This document shows, piece by piece, positions 7,889 through 16,834 of a DNA stretch of 34,448 bases; position 1 is the first letter of the stretch; each line of letters starts with the position of its first letter. The position numbers and the translations under genes are program-made. The DNA is from a bacterium (GTDB lineage: Bacteria > Chloroflexota > Dehalococcoidia > Tepidiformales > Tepidiformaceae), in the NCBI GenBank assembly GCA_017308185.1, contig JAFKFP010000106.1, positions 1 through 34,448 on the forward strand. The letters run 5' to 3'. A model generated the notes under the pieces. It did not search any database, was not told the DNA's origin, and saw only the letters and a list, made by a program, of their open reading frames with translations.

Positions 7889-8908
7889 ATGGCCATCCGC
7901 GTCGGGATTAATGGCTTCGGTCGCATGGGACGCCTCGCGCTTCGCGCGGCATGGGGCTCATCCGACTTGACGGTCGCTCATATCAACGAAGTCAAGGGCG
8001 GCACCGCCACAGCGGCACACCTACTGGAGTTCGACAGCGTACACGGCCGCTGGGCACGCGACATCCACGAGACGGAAGGTGGGCTAATGGTCGACGGCGT
8101 GCCGATCAGCTTCACCGAACATGCAGGTCCGGAAATGATCCCGTGGGCGCAACTAGGCGTCGACATCGTCATCGAGTCTTCGGGGAAGTTCCGGACGCCG
8201 GAGAGCCTGCAGCCCCACTTCGACAATGGTGCTCGGAAGGTCATCGTCGCGGCGCCGGTGAACAAGGGAGCCTTGAACATCGTCATGGGCTGCAACGATG
8301 ACCTGTACGACCCGCGCGAGCACCACCTGATCACTGCCGCTTCCTGTACGACGAACTGCCTCGCTCCGGTAGTGAAAGTCATTCACGAGGGCATCGGCAT
8401 CGTCCATGGCGCAATCACGACGGTGCACGACGCGACGAATACCCAGGTGGTCGTGGATGCCCCGCACAAGGATTTGCGTCGCGCCAGGTCCGCGCTGACT
8501 TCGCTGATTCCGACCTCCACGGGCTCGGCAACGGCCATCTCGCTGATCTATCCGGAGCTGAAGGGCAAACTCAACGGAATCGCCGTGCGCGTGCCATTGC
8601 TCAATGCTTCGCTCACGGACTGCGCCTTCGAAGTGAAGCGAAAGACGAGCGTTGAGGAAGTCAACAGCCTCTTCGAGAGTGCTTCCAAAGACTCGCTCAA
8701 CGGCATCCTCGGGTACGAGACCAGGCCGTTGGTCTCCGTCGACTACGTGAACGATCCACGATCGTCAATCGTCGATGCGCCATCGACGATGGTGGTGGAC
8801 GACACCTTCGTGAAGGTCATTGCTTGGTACGACAACGAGTGGGGCTACGTGAATCGGCTGGTCGAATTGACCGGCCGTGTCGCGCGTACCCTGCCAGGAG
8901 GCGCCTGA
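7889..8908 (+). CDS. ArsJ-associated glyceraldehyde-3-phosphate dehydrogenase
   Basis: 339 residues, full-length type I GAPDH. The NAD-binding start is [13 protein letters not shown]; the active-site motif is SCTTNC with the catalytic Cys153; [18 protein letters not shown] and the terminal [11 protein letters not shown] are all present. The [18 protein letters not shown] stretch resembles the GAPDH subtype that sits next to ArsJ. By the known mechanism it uses arsenate in place of phosphate, giving unstable 1-arseno-3-phosphoglycerate for ArsJ to export. The ATG at 7889 has GGAGG 4 nt upstream; an ATG-less extension to 7850 is not needed. It is 2 nt from arsJ, so the two are translated together. 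Confidence 0.93.
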   Translation: MAIRVGINGFGRMGRLALRAAWGSSDLTVAHINEVKGGTATAAHLLEFDSVHGRWARDIHETEGGLMVDGVPISFTEHAGPEMIPWAQLGVDIVIESSGKFRTPESLQPHFDNGARKVIVAAPVNKGALNIVMGCNDDLYDPREHHLITAASCTTNCLAPVVKVIHEGIGIVHGAITTVHDATNTQVVVDAPHKDLRRARSALTSLIPTSTGSATAISLIYPELKGKLNGIAVRVPLLNASLTDCAFEVKRKTSVEEVNSLFESASKDSLNGILGYETRPLVSVDYVNDPRSSIVDAPSTMVVDDTFVKVIAWYDNEWGYVNRLVELTGRVARTLPGGA

Positions 8909-8910
8909 GC

Positions 8911-10188
8911 ATGGCCACCGGCGCGGTCGAGCAGGTGAAGGGAGCTTCAGGCCACCTTCGAAACTACATGCTTGTCACGGGCGCCTACTGGGCGGATACC
9001 CTCACCGATGGCGCGCTGCGGATGCTCGTCCTCCTGTACTTCTATCAGCGTGGCTACTCTGCGCTCGAAGTCGCCATGCTCTTCCTGTTCTACGAGGTCT
9101 TCGGGATTGTCACCAATCTCGTCGGCGGCTGGATCGCGGCGAGACTGGGTTTGAAGTCCACCCTATTTGCCGGGCTGGGTACGCAACTTGTCGCCCTCTC
9201 GATGCTCATGGCAGGCGCCGGGTGGCTCACGGTTCCCTACGTCATGGTCGCCCAGGCGCTCTCCGGCATCGCCAAGGACCTCACCAAGATGAGCTCCAAA
9301 AGCGCTGTCAAGCTCCTCGTCACCGACGACTCTCAATCGACCCTATTCAAATACGTCGCCGTGCTTACAGGCTCAAAGAACGCTTTGAAGGGGATCGGCT
9401 TCTTCGTGGGTGGTCTCCTGCTCTACCTTGTTGAGTTCCGTGCTTCGGTGCTCGTCCTCGCGATCCTCGTGGCCACGGCATTGGCTTCGACCGCAATCCT
9501 GATGCGCGGCGACCTCGGAACCGCGAATAAGAAGGCCAAGTTCCAGCAGGTCTTCTCGAACAACCGCTCGGTGAATCTCCTCGCCGCCGCCCGCGTATTC
9601 CTCTTCGCATCCCGCGACGTTTGGTTTGTCGTGGGTCTCCCTGTCTTCCTGCGTTCCGTGATCGGCTGGAACTTTTGGCAGGTAGGGGCATTTATGGCTG
9701 TTTGGATCATCGGGTATGGGGCGGTGCAGGCTGCCTCCCCAATGATCTTGCGCCGCTTCTATCGTGACTCCGGCAATGCTCCAGATGGAACCACAGCGAT
9801 GTGGCTAGCCTTAATACTGGCTGCTTTCCCCGCCGGGATTGCATTGGGGCTGGCGGGGGATCTTCCGGCGGCGTGGATCATTGTGGTGGGTCTCATCGCC
9901 TTCGGAGTCATCTTTGCGCTCAACTCGGCGGTGCACTCCTACCTGATTCTCGCGTACACGGACAACGACAAGGTCGCGATGAACGTGGGCTTCTACTACA
10001 TGGCCAACGCCTGCGGACGGCTCGCTGGTACTGTGCTTTCAGGGATTCTCTACCAGCAATACGGGCTGGAGGGATGCCTGTGGGCGAGTGCTGGCATCAT
10101 ACTGGTGGCCGGCGTCATCTCGTCCTTGCTCCCATCCAACCGCAACGCCACTGTTTCGCTGGCGGCGGCAACGGGTGGAGGCGATTGA
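8911..10188 (+). CDS. arsJ: ArsJ, MFS exporter of 1-arseno-3-phosphoglycerate
   Basis: 425 residues with about 12 membrane helices. The opening NYMLVTGAYWADTLTDGALRMLVLLYF, the stretch GIAKDLTKMSSKSAVK and the ending with SAVHSYLILAYTDNDKVAMNVGFYYMANACGR are characteristic of ArsJ. It exports the arsenylated sugar phosphate made by the GAPDH encoded 2 nt upstream, and the compound then breaks down outside the cell. The ATG at 8911 has AGGAGG 9 nt upstream, located inside the GAPDH 3' end; the longer frame beginning at 8824 overlaps GAPDH and has no family match. The following ACR3 gene is 106 nt downstream. Confidence 0.93.
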   Translation: MATGAVEQVKGASGHLRNYMLVTGAYWADTLTDGALRMLVLLYFYQRGYSALEVAMLFLFYEVFGIVTNLVGGWIAARLGLKSTLFAGLGTQLVALSMLMAGAGWLTVPYVMVAQALSGIAKDLTKMSSKSAVKLLVTDDSQSTLFKYVAVLTGSKNALKGIGFFVGGLLLYLVEFRASVLVLAILVATALASTAILMRGDLGTANKKAKFQQVFSNNRSVNLLAAARVFLFASRDVWFVVGLPVFLRSVIGWNFWQVGAFMAVWIIGYGAVQAASPMILRRFYRDSGNAPDGTTAMWLALILAAFPAGIALGLAGDLPAAWIIVVGLIAFGVIFALNSAVHSYLILAYTDNDKVAMNVGFYYMANACGRLAGTVLSGILYQQYGLEGCLWASAGIILVAGVISSLLPSNRNATVSLAAATGGGD

Positions 10189-10236
10189 CCTGAGCGCCTG
10201 GCTCGCCTCTATGGCTACGACGACTTCTTGAGATGA

Positions 10237-10270
10237 CGCCGACCGGCCGGTTCAGGCACGACGGTCGGCG
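10237..10270. terminator. Intercistronic stem-loop between arsJ and acr3
   Basis: The arms CGCCGACCG (10237-10245) and CGGTCGGCG (10262-10270) can pair around a 16-nt loop. There is no T-tract. It may attenuate transcription into acr3, or stabilise the message. A full terminator seems unlikely as acr3 has no evident promoter of its own. Confidence 0.4.
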
Positions 10271-10294
10271 CCAAGCGACACTGGAGGCGCCTTT

Positions 10295-11401
10295 TTGCAC
10301 AAGACAGCCACTCGTCCCGGGCAGTTCGAGAGTTCGGTGCTCAGCCAGCTTTCCACGCTCGATAGGTTTCTGCCGGTCTGGATCGGTCTCGCGATGGCCG
10401 TTGGCCTCGCTCTCGGACGTATCTTCCCGGATCTGAACGACCAGCTCGACCGGGTGAAGGTCGACCAGACCTCGCTGCCAATCGCTATCGGCTTACTCGG
10501 GATGATGTACCCGGTGCTGGCGAAGGTGCGCTACGACCGGCTCGGCTCAGTTACCGCCGACAAGCCGCTCGTTGGCTCGTCGCTCCTGCTGAACTGGATC
10601 GTCGGCCCGGCCCTCATGTTCACGCTTGCCTGGGTTTTCCTTCCAGACCTGCCTGAGTTCCGCACCGGCATCATCCTGGTAGGACTCGCCCGCTGTATCG
10701 CCATGGTGCTCATCTGGAACTCACTCGCCTGCGGTGACACCGAGGCTGGCGCCGTCCTGGTCGTGCTCAACTCCGTGTTCCAGGTCGCGGCCTACGCTCT
10801 GCTCGGCTACTTCTACCTCGAAACCCTGCCCGGCTGGCTGGGCCTTGAACAGACCGCGATAGACTTCCAGCTCTGGGACATCGCTAAGTCCGTCATCATC
10901 TTCCTCGGCGTCCCCCTCGTCCTCGGCGCGCTAACGAGCATCATCGGCCGCCGTAAAAAAGGCCACGTCTGGTACGAGCAGCGCTTCCTTCCCCGGATCG
11001 GGCCATGGGCGCTGTACAGCCTGCTCTTCACAATCGTTGTACTCTTCGCCATCCAGGGTGATGCGATCACATCGCAGCCGTTCGACGTGGTCCGCATCGC
11101 GGTCCCGTTCCTTGCCTACTTCGCCCTGATGTGGACGGTTTCATTCGCCTGGGGACGCGCCCAGGGCCTCGATTATCCAAAGACTGCGACCCTCGCGTTT
11201 ACGGCGGCGGGCAACAACTTCGAGCTCGCCATCGCGGTTGCGATCGGGACCTTCGGCGTCACCTCTGGCCAGGCGCTAGCCGGGGTAGTTGGCCCACTCA
11301 TCGAAGTGCCCGTGCTGGTGGCGCTTGTCTATGTCTCCCTGTGGGCAAGACGCCGCTTCTTCGCTGCTGAACGCGGCGAACCGGCCTCGGCGCAGGCGTA
11401 G
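10295..11401 (+). CDS. acr3: ACR3-family arsenite efflux transporter
   Basis: 368 residues with about 10 membrane helices. ACR3 signatures: the LARCIAMVLIWNSLACGD segment with the conserved Cys134 in helix 4, and TLAFTAAGNNFELAIAVAIG with the conserved Glu in helix 9. It exports As(III) (sometimes Sb(III)) using the proton gradient. The start is TTG at 10295, supported by GGAGG 8 nt upstream and by family length. It receives the arsenite made by the ArsR-ArsC reductase, and so complements the ArsJ route for arsenate. The C-terminal codons and the first bases after the stop resemble the extreme left edge of the window. Confidence 0.93.
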   Translation: MHKTATRPGQFESSVLSQLSTLDRFLPVWIGLAMAVGLALGRIFPDLNDQLDRVKVDQTSLPIAIGLLGMMYPVLAKVRYDRLGSVTADKPLVGSSLLLNWIVGPALMFTLAWVFLPDLPEFRTGIILVGLARCIAMVLIWNSLACGDTEAGAVLVVLNSVFQVAAYALLGYFYLETLPGWLGLEQTAIDFQLWDIAKSVIIFLGVPLVLGALTSIIGRRKKGHVWYEQRFLPRIGPWALYSLLFTIVVLFAIQGDAITSQPFDVVRIAVPFLAYFALMWTVSFAWGRAQGLDYPKTATLAFTAAGNNFELAIAVAIGTFGVTSGQALAGVVGPLIEVPVLVALVYVSLWARRRFFAAERGEPASAQA

Positions 11402-11870
11402 GTCGGTACTGCCGAAGCAGTTCGTGCTGGAGCGGCACGGATTGGCCGCCGTTCACGGAGCGCCAGGCACAACAAACAGCCCTCTTTCGACGGATGCAAA
11501 GGAGGCAGAACCTCCCCTGCGATCCTAGTGTTCGATCAGATTTCCGGCGGACGATTCCGAGGCACACCGAGCGCTTCGGGTAAGGTGGCCGGCGTACATT
11601 TCAGCGATTCGATGACCACGTCAGCTGGCGCTCAAGTGCCGCTTTCTTGGACGGGAAGAGCTCGGAGGACTTTGGCAGCGAGACGCGTCCGCGGCCTAGA
11701 ACATATGTTTTGGTCGCTCCGCGGTCCGGGGGGAAAGGCCGAACTTTTCTGCGTTTCGAGGCCACCCTCAAAGTCAACTGCAACAAAGAGCGAACCTGGC
11801 GAGAAGCGGCACACTTCTCCTGGGAGGCGATGCCTTCAGCCGAGGTGTCGCAACGAACCGAGCCGCGGTG
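11402..11870. other. Intergenic stretch, no gene seen
   Basis: I find no credible gene. A weak inverted repeat GGAGG (11501-11505) / CCTCC (11511-11515), ending CCTCCCCTGCG, resembles the right arm of the hairpin at 112-137 and may be the acr3 terminator. The rest shows only short frames without family resemblance. Confidence 0.45.
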
Positions 11871-12107
11871 CGTCACGCTCGCGAATGGAAGGCGTCGATG
11901 AACCAGCGCGGGGAATCGAGGGCCGAGCTCGCGCGGCGGCTTGGTGTCTCGCTAGCTCGTGTTACGTAGGTTCTTCAGGTCTTGGACCTGGACTCGGCGG
12001 CGTTGGAGATGTTGGAGCGGAACTCTGAACCATCGCGGGCGTCCGAGCGCGCATTGCGATCACCTAGGCGCCTGTCGACCGAGGCGCAGTGCGAGCAGGT
12101 GGCAAGG
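11871..12107 (+). pseudogene. Decayed helix-turn-helix fragment
   Basis: In one frame the sequence reads HAREWKASMNQRGESRAEL, then ARRLGVSLARVT, a stop TAG (11967-11969), then VLQVLDLDSAALEML, and continues to ALRSPRRLSTEAQ. The SRAELARRLGVS-ARVTQVL pattern is a ParB/KorB-like helix-turn-helix seen in proteins of mobile or recombinase-linked loci; the stop replaces the expected Gln by a single base change. No intact start, N-terminal domain or end is visible. It is the only trace of possible mobile-element coding sequence in the window. The minus-strand acetyltransferase frame runs into it antisense. Confidence 0.55.
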
Positions 12108-12902
12108 TGGTCTGCTTCAAGTGCAGGTTCGGCGTAAAGAGCTCCCGGTGCCCGGCCGTGAGCAGTAGGCACCGACTTGCCACACACACAGCCGAAAACA
12201 GCAGGCAGCGTAAGTCGCCAGGAAGCAACGAGTGCGATCCGAGTCGTCGTCGCACTTCCCCAGACCGCGGCATAGAGCCCGTTTCAAGCTTCGCTGGGTG
12301 CAGCGGGGCCACACCCATGACATGACCCTCGCAGGCCCAGCAGGGATCCAGCGGTTCGTGGGCCAGGGGAAGCCCGAGCAGTTCGGACGCGGCAACCGCA
12401 CGTTCTCCGTGCGTCAGAGGCGCGAGCGATGGCCGACTCTCTGCCTCGAGCGAAAGCTCAGCCATCGGCTGGAAGCCGGCCCGCGTCATTCCTACCGCCG
12501 AGGGCAAGTTTTCGGGCGCGTGGATTATCCACAGCCGCGTCGCCGACGGGCACTCTTGCCGGACGATTTCGGCTAATAGTCTCGGATAGAGGCCGCGGCC
12601 CCGAAACGCGGGCAATGTAGCGAAGTCCCACAGGTACCGATTCGCAGGCGGTATCTCGAAGCTCAGCCCGAGCTCGCCGATGGAGCCAGTTCTTTCGGCA
12701 ATCCACCCGTAGGCGGCCGGTACGCCATCAACCCGCGCGACGTATGGGCGATTGGCGGCGCCTCTGCGCCGAGCGATCTCATCCAGCGGCAGGGTCGCAA
12801 TGCAGGCCACGACCCCATCATCGGGCGGGCATTCGACCGCGAGCCCCGTGACCGATTCGATCGACGGCTGCCGTCTTCAAACCACCACGTTGCCAGCACC
12901 AT
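12064..12902 (-). pseudogene. GNAT-family acetyltransferase, frameshifted
   Basis: The start MVLATWWFEDG (ATG 12900-12902) is in one frame; the rest, from about SIESVTGLAVECPPDD onward, is in another, with the change near 12855. The body is a clear GNAT domain: YVARVDGVPAAYGWIAE, LWDFATLPAFRGRGLYPRLL (the acetyl-CoA loop RGRGLY) and IIHAPENLPSAVGMTRAGF. A DPCWACEGH motif near 12345 is where relatives normally end. The remaining open frame down to 12064 has no resemblance and runs antisense into the HTH fragment, so the natural end is probably lost. The start is 3 nt after the stop of the response regulator, indicating coupling. The substrate is unknown. Confidence 0.65.
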
Positions 12903-12905
12903 TGT

Positions 12906-13301
12906 TCACTCCTGAGCGCTTCGGATGTTCGCCGCGACCGCGCGGATTGTCGCCATGAGCTCCTCGTCAATCATTTGCTTCCCGACCACGCCGGCGGCGC
13001 CGAGCCTTGCTGCTTCCGCCCGAACGCGAGCGTCGTCGTGCATCGTCAGGAAAATCACCTGAGTTCCTGGATCACTCGCCAGGATGAGAGCTGCGGCGCT
13101 GAGCCCATCGAGTCCAGGCATGCGAACATCCATGAGGACCAGGTCAGGTTTCAGTCTGCGGGCACTATCAACGGCGCTGAGGCCGTCCGGAGCCTCGCCA
13201 ACAACCGCAAGGTCGGGTTCGGCCCGCAACCTCAACGTGAGGCCGCGGCGGATCGGCCTCTCATCATCGACAATCAGTATCCGTGTCGGTGGCATGCGCA
13301 T
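12906..13301 (-). CDS. Single-domain response regulator (receiver only)
   Basis: 131 residues, a complete receiver domain and nothing more: acidic pair D12-D13, phosphoacceptor D58 in DLVLMDVRMPG, T87 in the IFLTMHDD strand, and K108 in VVGKQMIDEE. There is no DNA-binding domain, unlike the NarL-type regulator encoded divergently at 13452. The closest resemblance is to NarL receivers (PIRRGLTLRLRAEPDLAVVGEAPDG). It could be a phosphate sink or relay for the nearby kinase, or a NarL protein that has lost its output domain. The ATG at 13301 has GAGG upstream. It is followed 3 nt later by the broken acetyltransferase. Confidence 0.85.
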   Translation of the reverse strand: MRMPPTRILIVDDERPIRRGLTLRLRAEPDLAVVGEAPDGLSAVDSARRLKPDLVLMDVRMPGLDGLSAAALILASDPGTQVIFLTMHDDARVRAEAARLGAAGVVGKQMIDEELMATIRAVAANIRSAQE

Positions 13302-13451
13302 AGGCTGGACCTCGACGCTGACGCTCGCATCGTGCACCGGGACAACCTCTCGCTCCTACGGCCGACTACCAATGAGTCATCCGTTAGGAGGATGATGGAT
13401 CTCCAGCCCGATGCTAGGCTCCACTCAAATCTGCCCCGGGACACTGCCTAA

Positions 13452-14093
13452 ATGCCGATTCGTGTCCTCATCGTTGATGATCACTCTGTCGTACGGCAGG
13501 GACTGCGACTCTTTCTTCGCACGGATCCCGAGCTGGAAGTCGTCGGGGAAGCGCCTGACGGCGCCCAGGCCCTTATCCGCGCTGCCGAACTCCGGCCCGA
13601 CATCATTCTGATGGACCTCTTGATGCCGGTGATGGATGGCATCGAAGCGATCGGCAGGCTGCGCCAGGACCTACCGGAGACTGAAATTATCGCGCTGACC
13701 AGCGTCCTCGAAGATAGGTCCGTGGTACGGGCCGTTCGAGCCGGAGCGATCGGGTATCTCCTCAAGGATACGGAGGCCGACGATCTCTGCCGGGCCATCA
13801 AGGCAGCAGCGGCAGGCAAGGTTCAGCTTTCCGCCGAAGCCGTCGAACGGCTCATGCGAGAGGTCGCGGCTCCAGCCAACCCTGATCCGCTGAGCGAGCG
13901 GGAGATCGCCGTACTCAAGCTGCTCGCGCGCGGAGAGACGAACAAGGAGATCGCGCTGGGGCTTTCGATCCAGGAGACGACGGTGAAATCCCACGTCAGC
14001 AGTATCCTGGGGAAGTTGGGTGTCCCGAGCCGGACCCATGCAGCTCTGTACGCTGCGCGCATTGGACTGGCCGAACTTGCGAGTACCCCATGA
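13452..14093 (+). CDS. NarL/LuxR-type response regulator
   Basis: 213 residues. The receiver (1-120) has D9-D10, the phosphoacceptor D55 in DIILMDLLMP and K105 in YLLKDTEADD. A LuxR-type helix-turn-helix follows at about 148-207: DPLSEREIAVLKLLARGETNKEIA, then LSIQETTVKSHVSSILGKLG. It is a transcription factor activated by phosphorylation. The kinase gene begins inside its stop (ATGA overlap at 14090-14093), so the pair is one two-component system. No binding sites could be recognised; the signal is unknown. Confidence 0.93.
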   Translation: MPIRVLIVDDHSVVRQGLRLFLRTDPELEVVGEAPDGAQALIRAAELRPDIILMDLLMPVMDGIEAIGRLRQDLPETEIIALTSVLEDRSVVRAVRAGAIGYLLKDTEADDLCRAIKAAAAGKVQLSAEAVERLMREVAAPANPDPLSEREIAVLKLLARGETNKEIALGLSIQETTVKSHVSSILGKLGVPSRTHAALYAARIGLAELASTP

Positions 14094-15730
14094 CGAGATC
14101 ACCGGCAGGACCCGACCTGGCCTTCGGGGACGCTATGCACGGCGAGCCCGGCGACAGCGCGCACCGGTATCGTGCGATCTTTGAGGCAAGCCGCGAGGGG
14201 TTGTTCATTGCAGACGTTCAAGGCCGGATTCTCGAGGCAAACCCCGCGTTTGCGGCTATGCACGGCCAAGACGAAGTCGTGGGCATCCTCGTCCACGATG
14301 TATGCCCCGAGCTCGGGCAACTCATGGCGTCAGCGTCTGTGGGACTGCGTCCGATGCGAACAAGGCATCGCCGTGCGGACGGAACTACGTTCGAAGCAGA
14401 AGTGACCTGCCGGCCAATTCAGTGCGGCGCCGGGATGGCCACGCTTGGGGCCGTCCGCGACATCACCAAGCAGGCGCGGATCGAGCAAGTCCTTGAGGAC
14501 CGCGTCGCGGAGCGGACCCGCGAACTCGAAAGCCTCCTGCAGGTGGCGCGAGCGGTCACATCGACCCTCGACCTGCGGGAACTGGTTCGCCTCGTGCTGA
14601 CCGAGCTGCGGGCCGTCATCGATTACAGCGCGGCATCCCTGATCCTGATCGAAGGCGACGAGCTTGTAGTTCATGACCTTGTCGTCGACCCGGAGCGGGC
14701 GGGAAAGGGCACGCCTCAGACCGGCGCCCGTTTCCGCATCGCGGAGCTAACTGCCAAGACGCACGCCACCGAGGTGCATCCCTCGACACTCGACTACCCC
14801 TGCGTGCAGGTCGCCGCGAGCCAGGACTTCTGGGACGACATCGGCCGCGCGCAGACTGTGGTGATCGAAGATGTCCTGACGAGCGGTGGCGCCATCGCGA
14901 ACGCTTATCGCGAGGCCATGGGCCATCTGCTCCACACCGAAGCGTTCGCCTTCATTCGAACGTGGATGGCGGTCCCGCTCATGGTGAAAGGTGCGCCGAT
15001 CGGGTATTTCGGCGTCGCGAACGACACCCCGCATTGCTTCACGGACAAGCAGGTAACGATTGCGAAAGCGTTCGCCGATCATGCATCCGTCGCCATCGAG
15101 AATGCCCGGCTCTACGAACAGGCGCACGCCCTCGCCGTCCTGGAAGAACGGCAACGCCTCGCGCGCGACCTTCATGACTCGGTGGCACAGGCTATGTACG
15201 GGGTAGCGCTGGGAGCCAAGGCTGCACGCAAGTACCTCGACAAGGACGTCGAAGCAATCGAACCGATGGACTACGTTATCTCGCTTGCCGCGGCCGGCCT
15301 GGCAGAGATGCGCGCCCTCATTTTCGATCTCCACCCCGGCGCCATCGCTGAGGAAGGGATTGTCAACGCCGTGAAGCGCCAGGTGACCGCTGCAGAGGCG
15401 CGTCACGGGCTTAGCGTGGACTTCAACGCGGTCGAGCCGGAGGCCGACCTGAAGGCTAAAGAAGCCGTGTATAGCGTGGTCCGCGAAGCGCTGCACAACG
15501 TGGTTAAACATGCGCAGGCGAGCAACGTCACCATTGCGATCGACGCCGTCGATGACAAGCTGAACTTCGCGGTCATCGACGACGGCATCGGATTCGACCC
15601 GGCGGCGACGGGCCCCGGCCACATGGGACTGCAGTCGATGAGGGAGAGGATCGAACGGATGGGCGGGACCATTGCGATCGAGAGTGACCAGGGCCACTGG
15701 AGCAAGGTCGCCGGCTCACTCCCGCGCTAG
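14090..15730 (+). CDS. PAS-GAF sensor histidine kinase (HisKA_3 type)
   Basis: 546 residues without membrane helices, so probably cytoplasmic. A PAS domain (about 25-127: YRAIFEASREGLFIAD, then TLGAVRDITKQ) is followed by a short coiled coil (128-150) and a GAF domain (about 150-343, with the ending AFADHASVAIENARLYEQA). A HisKA_3 dimerisation helix then carries the phosphoacceptor H362 in LARDLHDSVAQ. The HATPase domain has the N-box REALHNVVKHAQA and the G-box DDGIGFDP. It phosphorylates the NarL-type regulator encoded just upstream. The Cys residues of the GAF domain are not in a known heme or metal pattern, so the signal is unclear. Confidence 0.93.
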   Translation: MTRSPAGPDLAFGDAMHGEPGDSAHRYRAIFEASREGLFIADVQGRILEANPAFAAMHGQDEVVGILVHDVCPELGQLMASASVGLRPMRTRHRRADGTTFEAEVTCRPIQCGAGMATLGAVRDITKQARIEQVLEDRVAERTRELESLLQVARAVTSTLDLRELVRLVLTELRAVIDYSAASLILIEGDELVVHDLVVDPERAGKGTPQTGARFRIAELTAKTHATEVHPSTLDYPCVQVAASQDFWDDIGRAQTVVIEDVLTSGGAIANAYREAMGHLLHTEAFAFIRTWMAVPLMVKGAPIGYFGVANDTPHCFTDKQVTIAKAFADHASVAIENARLYEQAHALAVLEERQRLARDLHDSVAQAMYGVALGAKAARKYLDKDVEAIEPMDYVISLAAAGLAEMRALIFDLHPGAIAEEGIVNAVKRQVTAAEARHGLSVDFNAVEPEADLKAKEAVYSVVREALHNVVKHAQASNVTIAIDAVDDKLNFAVIDDGIGFDPAATGPGHMGLQSMRERIERMGGTIAIESDQGHWSKVAGSLPR

Positions 15731-15871
15731 AAGACCTACTAATCTGGGCGGCGCCCGCATCAATTCTCGGTACAGTTGAACTCTCCAGGAGCGATTCGTC
15801 CTCGCGACTTATGGCGGTGCCCCGCCAAGCCGTCAGCGGCCTGCAACAAACGGGTCCATCGCTCCGGCGCG
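15731..15871. other. Short intergenic stretch after the kinase gene
   Basis: No gene or clear terminator was seen. Minus-strand frames run through it from the broken gene at 15872-16212, but without recognisable family sequence. Confidence 0.35.
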
Positions 15872-16212
15872 TTAAGCCAAGACGCAGCGACATGTGTCGC
15901 CCGGCGCACGACGCCAAGCGCCACCTCCGCCATCGTCGCGTTGCTCCGTCGATGCCTGGCCTGTGGTGAGCGATGTCTGCCGGTTGGGAGGGCCGCTGGG
16001 TGGCGGGATGCGCGATAGTTGGTACGCAGACCTGGAGCCCCACCGTTCCGACGGGCACTTAACGGCCACGAGCCCCACGGCCATCAGCAGGTAGCCCGCC
16101 CGCATGATGTTCAGCCGGTACGTAGGCAGCGAGCCGACCGCCGCGGACCGCAGCGAGTATGGGCCGCCGCCCGCGGGGCGAGATGTGCGATTTCGGCGGT
16201 TGGGACCGTCAT
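15872..16212 (-). pseudogene. Broken small membrane protein gene
   Basis: The start MTVPTAEIAHLAPRA (ATG 16210-16212, GGAG 6 nt upstream) is in one frame. A second frame, reached near 16165, reads GSLPTYRLNIMRAGYLLMAVGLVAVK, a first membrane helix with the YRLNxMRxGYL pattern that I recall from small uncharacterised membrane proteins (DUF6632-like). After VAVK the sequence loses all resemblance. It is therefore a frameshifted and probably truncated remnant. It lies directly downstream of the DUF2938 pseudogene, likely from one former operon. Confidence 0.4.
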
Positions 16213-16264
16213 GGTGTGCTCCTTCCTCGTGAGTGAGCCGGTCAGAGCGCAGCGCGGGGACTGC

Positions 16265-16751
16265 CTACACGAGCGAGATGGCCACGGCCGGAACGTAGAG
16301 TCCGAGGCCGTAACGGTGTGGGTGCCCAGGTTCCGGAGCCGGCCGCCCCAGGGGCGGGGGGTCATTGCGCCCGCAAATGCCGGCGCCGAACGCCGGGTGC
16401 ATGACGAGCCAGGGGGCGAGGACCGAGCCGAACCCGACGACGAGCGGCGGCACGATGTTCGGCAAGCCCGCCCAGTCGAAGCCCCCACAGCGCGAGGAGG
16501 GCGGCCGCGAACGCCACGCCGACCGTGTAGTGCGCCACCCAACCGAGGGGCCGTTCGCCTCGGATCGGTGTAGCGGAGGCGATGCGTGCTTGGACGAAGC
16601 GGCCCGCGGGAAGTGTCCGATCCAGCGGCCGAGCATCGCATAGTCGAGCGTGGCGACGTGGAATTCGTGGCGCAGCACCAGGCTCCACGCATCAATGAAC
16701 GCGGAGCCAGGCAACGCCGAGGAAGGCGGCGGTTGCGAGGTTGTCATTCAT
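16265..16751 (-). pseudogene. DUF2938-family membrane protein with at least five frame changes
   Basis: DUF2938 features appear in order but in changing frames: MNDNLATAAFLGVA, then GSAFIDAWSLVLRHEF with LDYAMLGRWIGHFPR, then GRFVQARIASATPIRGERPLGWVAHYTVGVAFAAALL, then IVPPLVVGFGSVLAPWLVMHPAFGAGI, then GAMTPRPWGGRLRNLGTHTV, then GLGLYVPAVA. All are in family order, so the gene was once complete at about 160 residues with four helices. The start at 16751 is supported by AGGA upstream. Five changes in under 500 bp is far above the rest of the window. Its function is unknown in general. Confidence 0.75.
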
Positions 16752-16834
16752 TGTTCGAGTTCCTGCCTGGCATGGTTGGCTTGTCCGAGGAAACCGACAG
16801 GGAGGTCGTCGTCGAACTCCCCGTCGCGCTGGAA

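Noticed and set aside
14747-15697. 316-codon frame antisense to the histidine kinase
   Set aside because: Fully inside a confident gene on the other strand with all kinase motifs; a codon-bias shadow.
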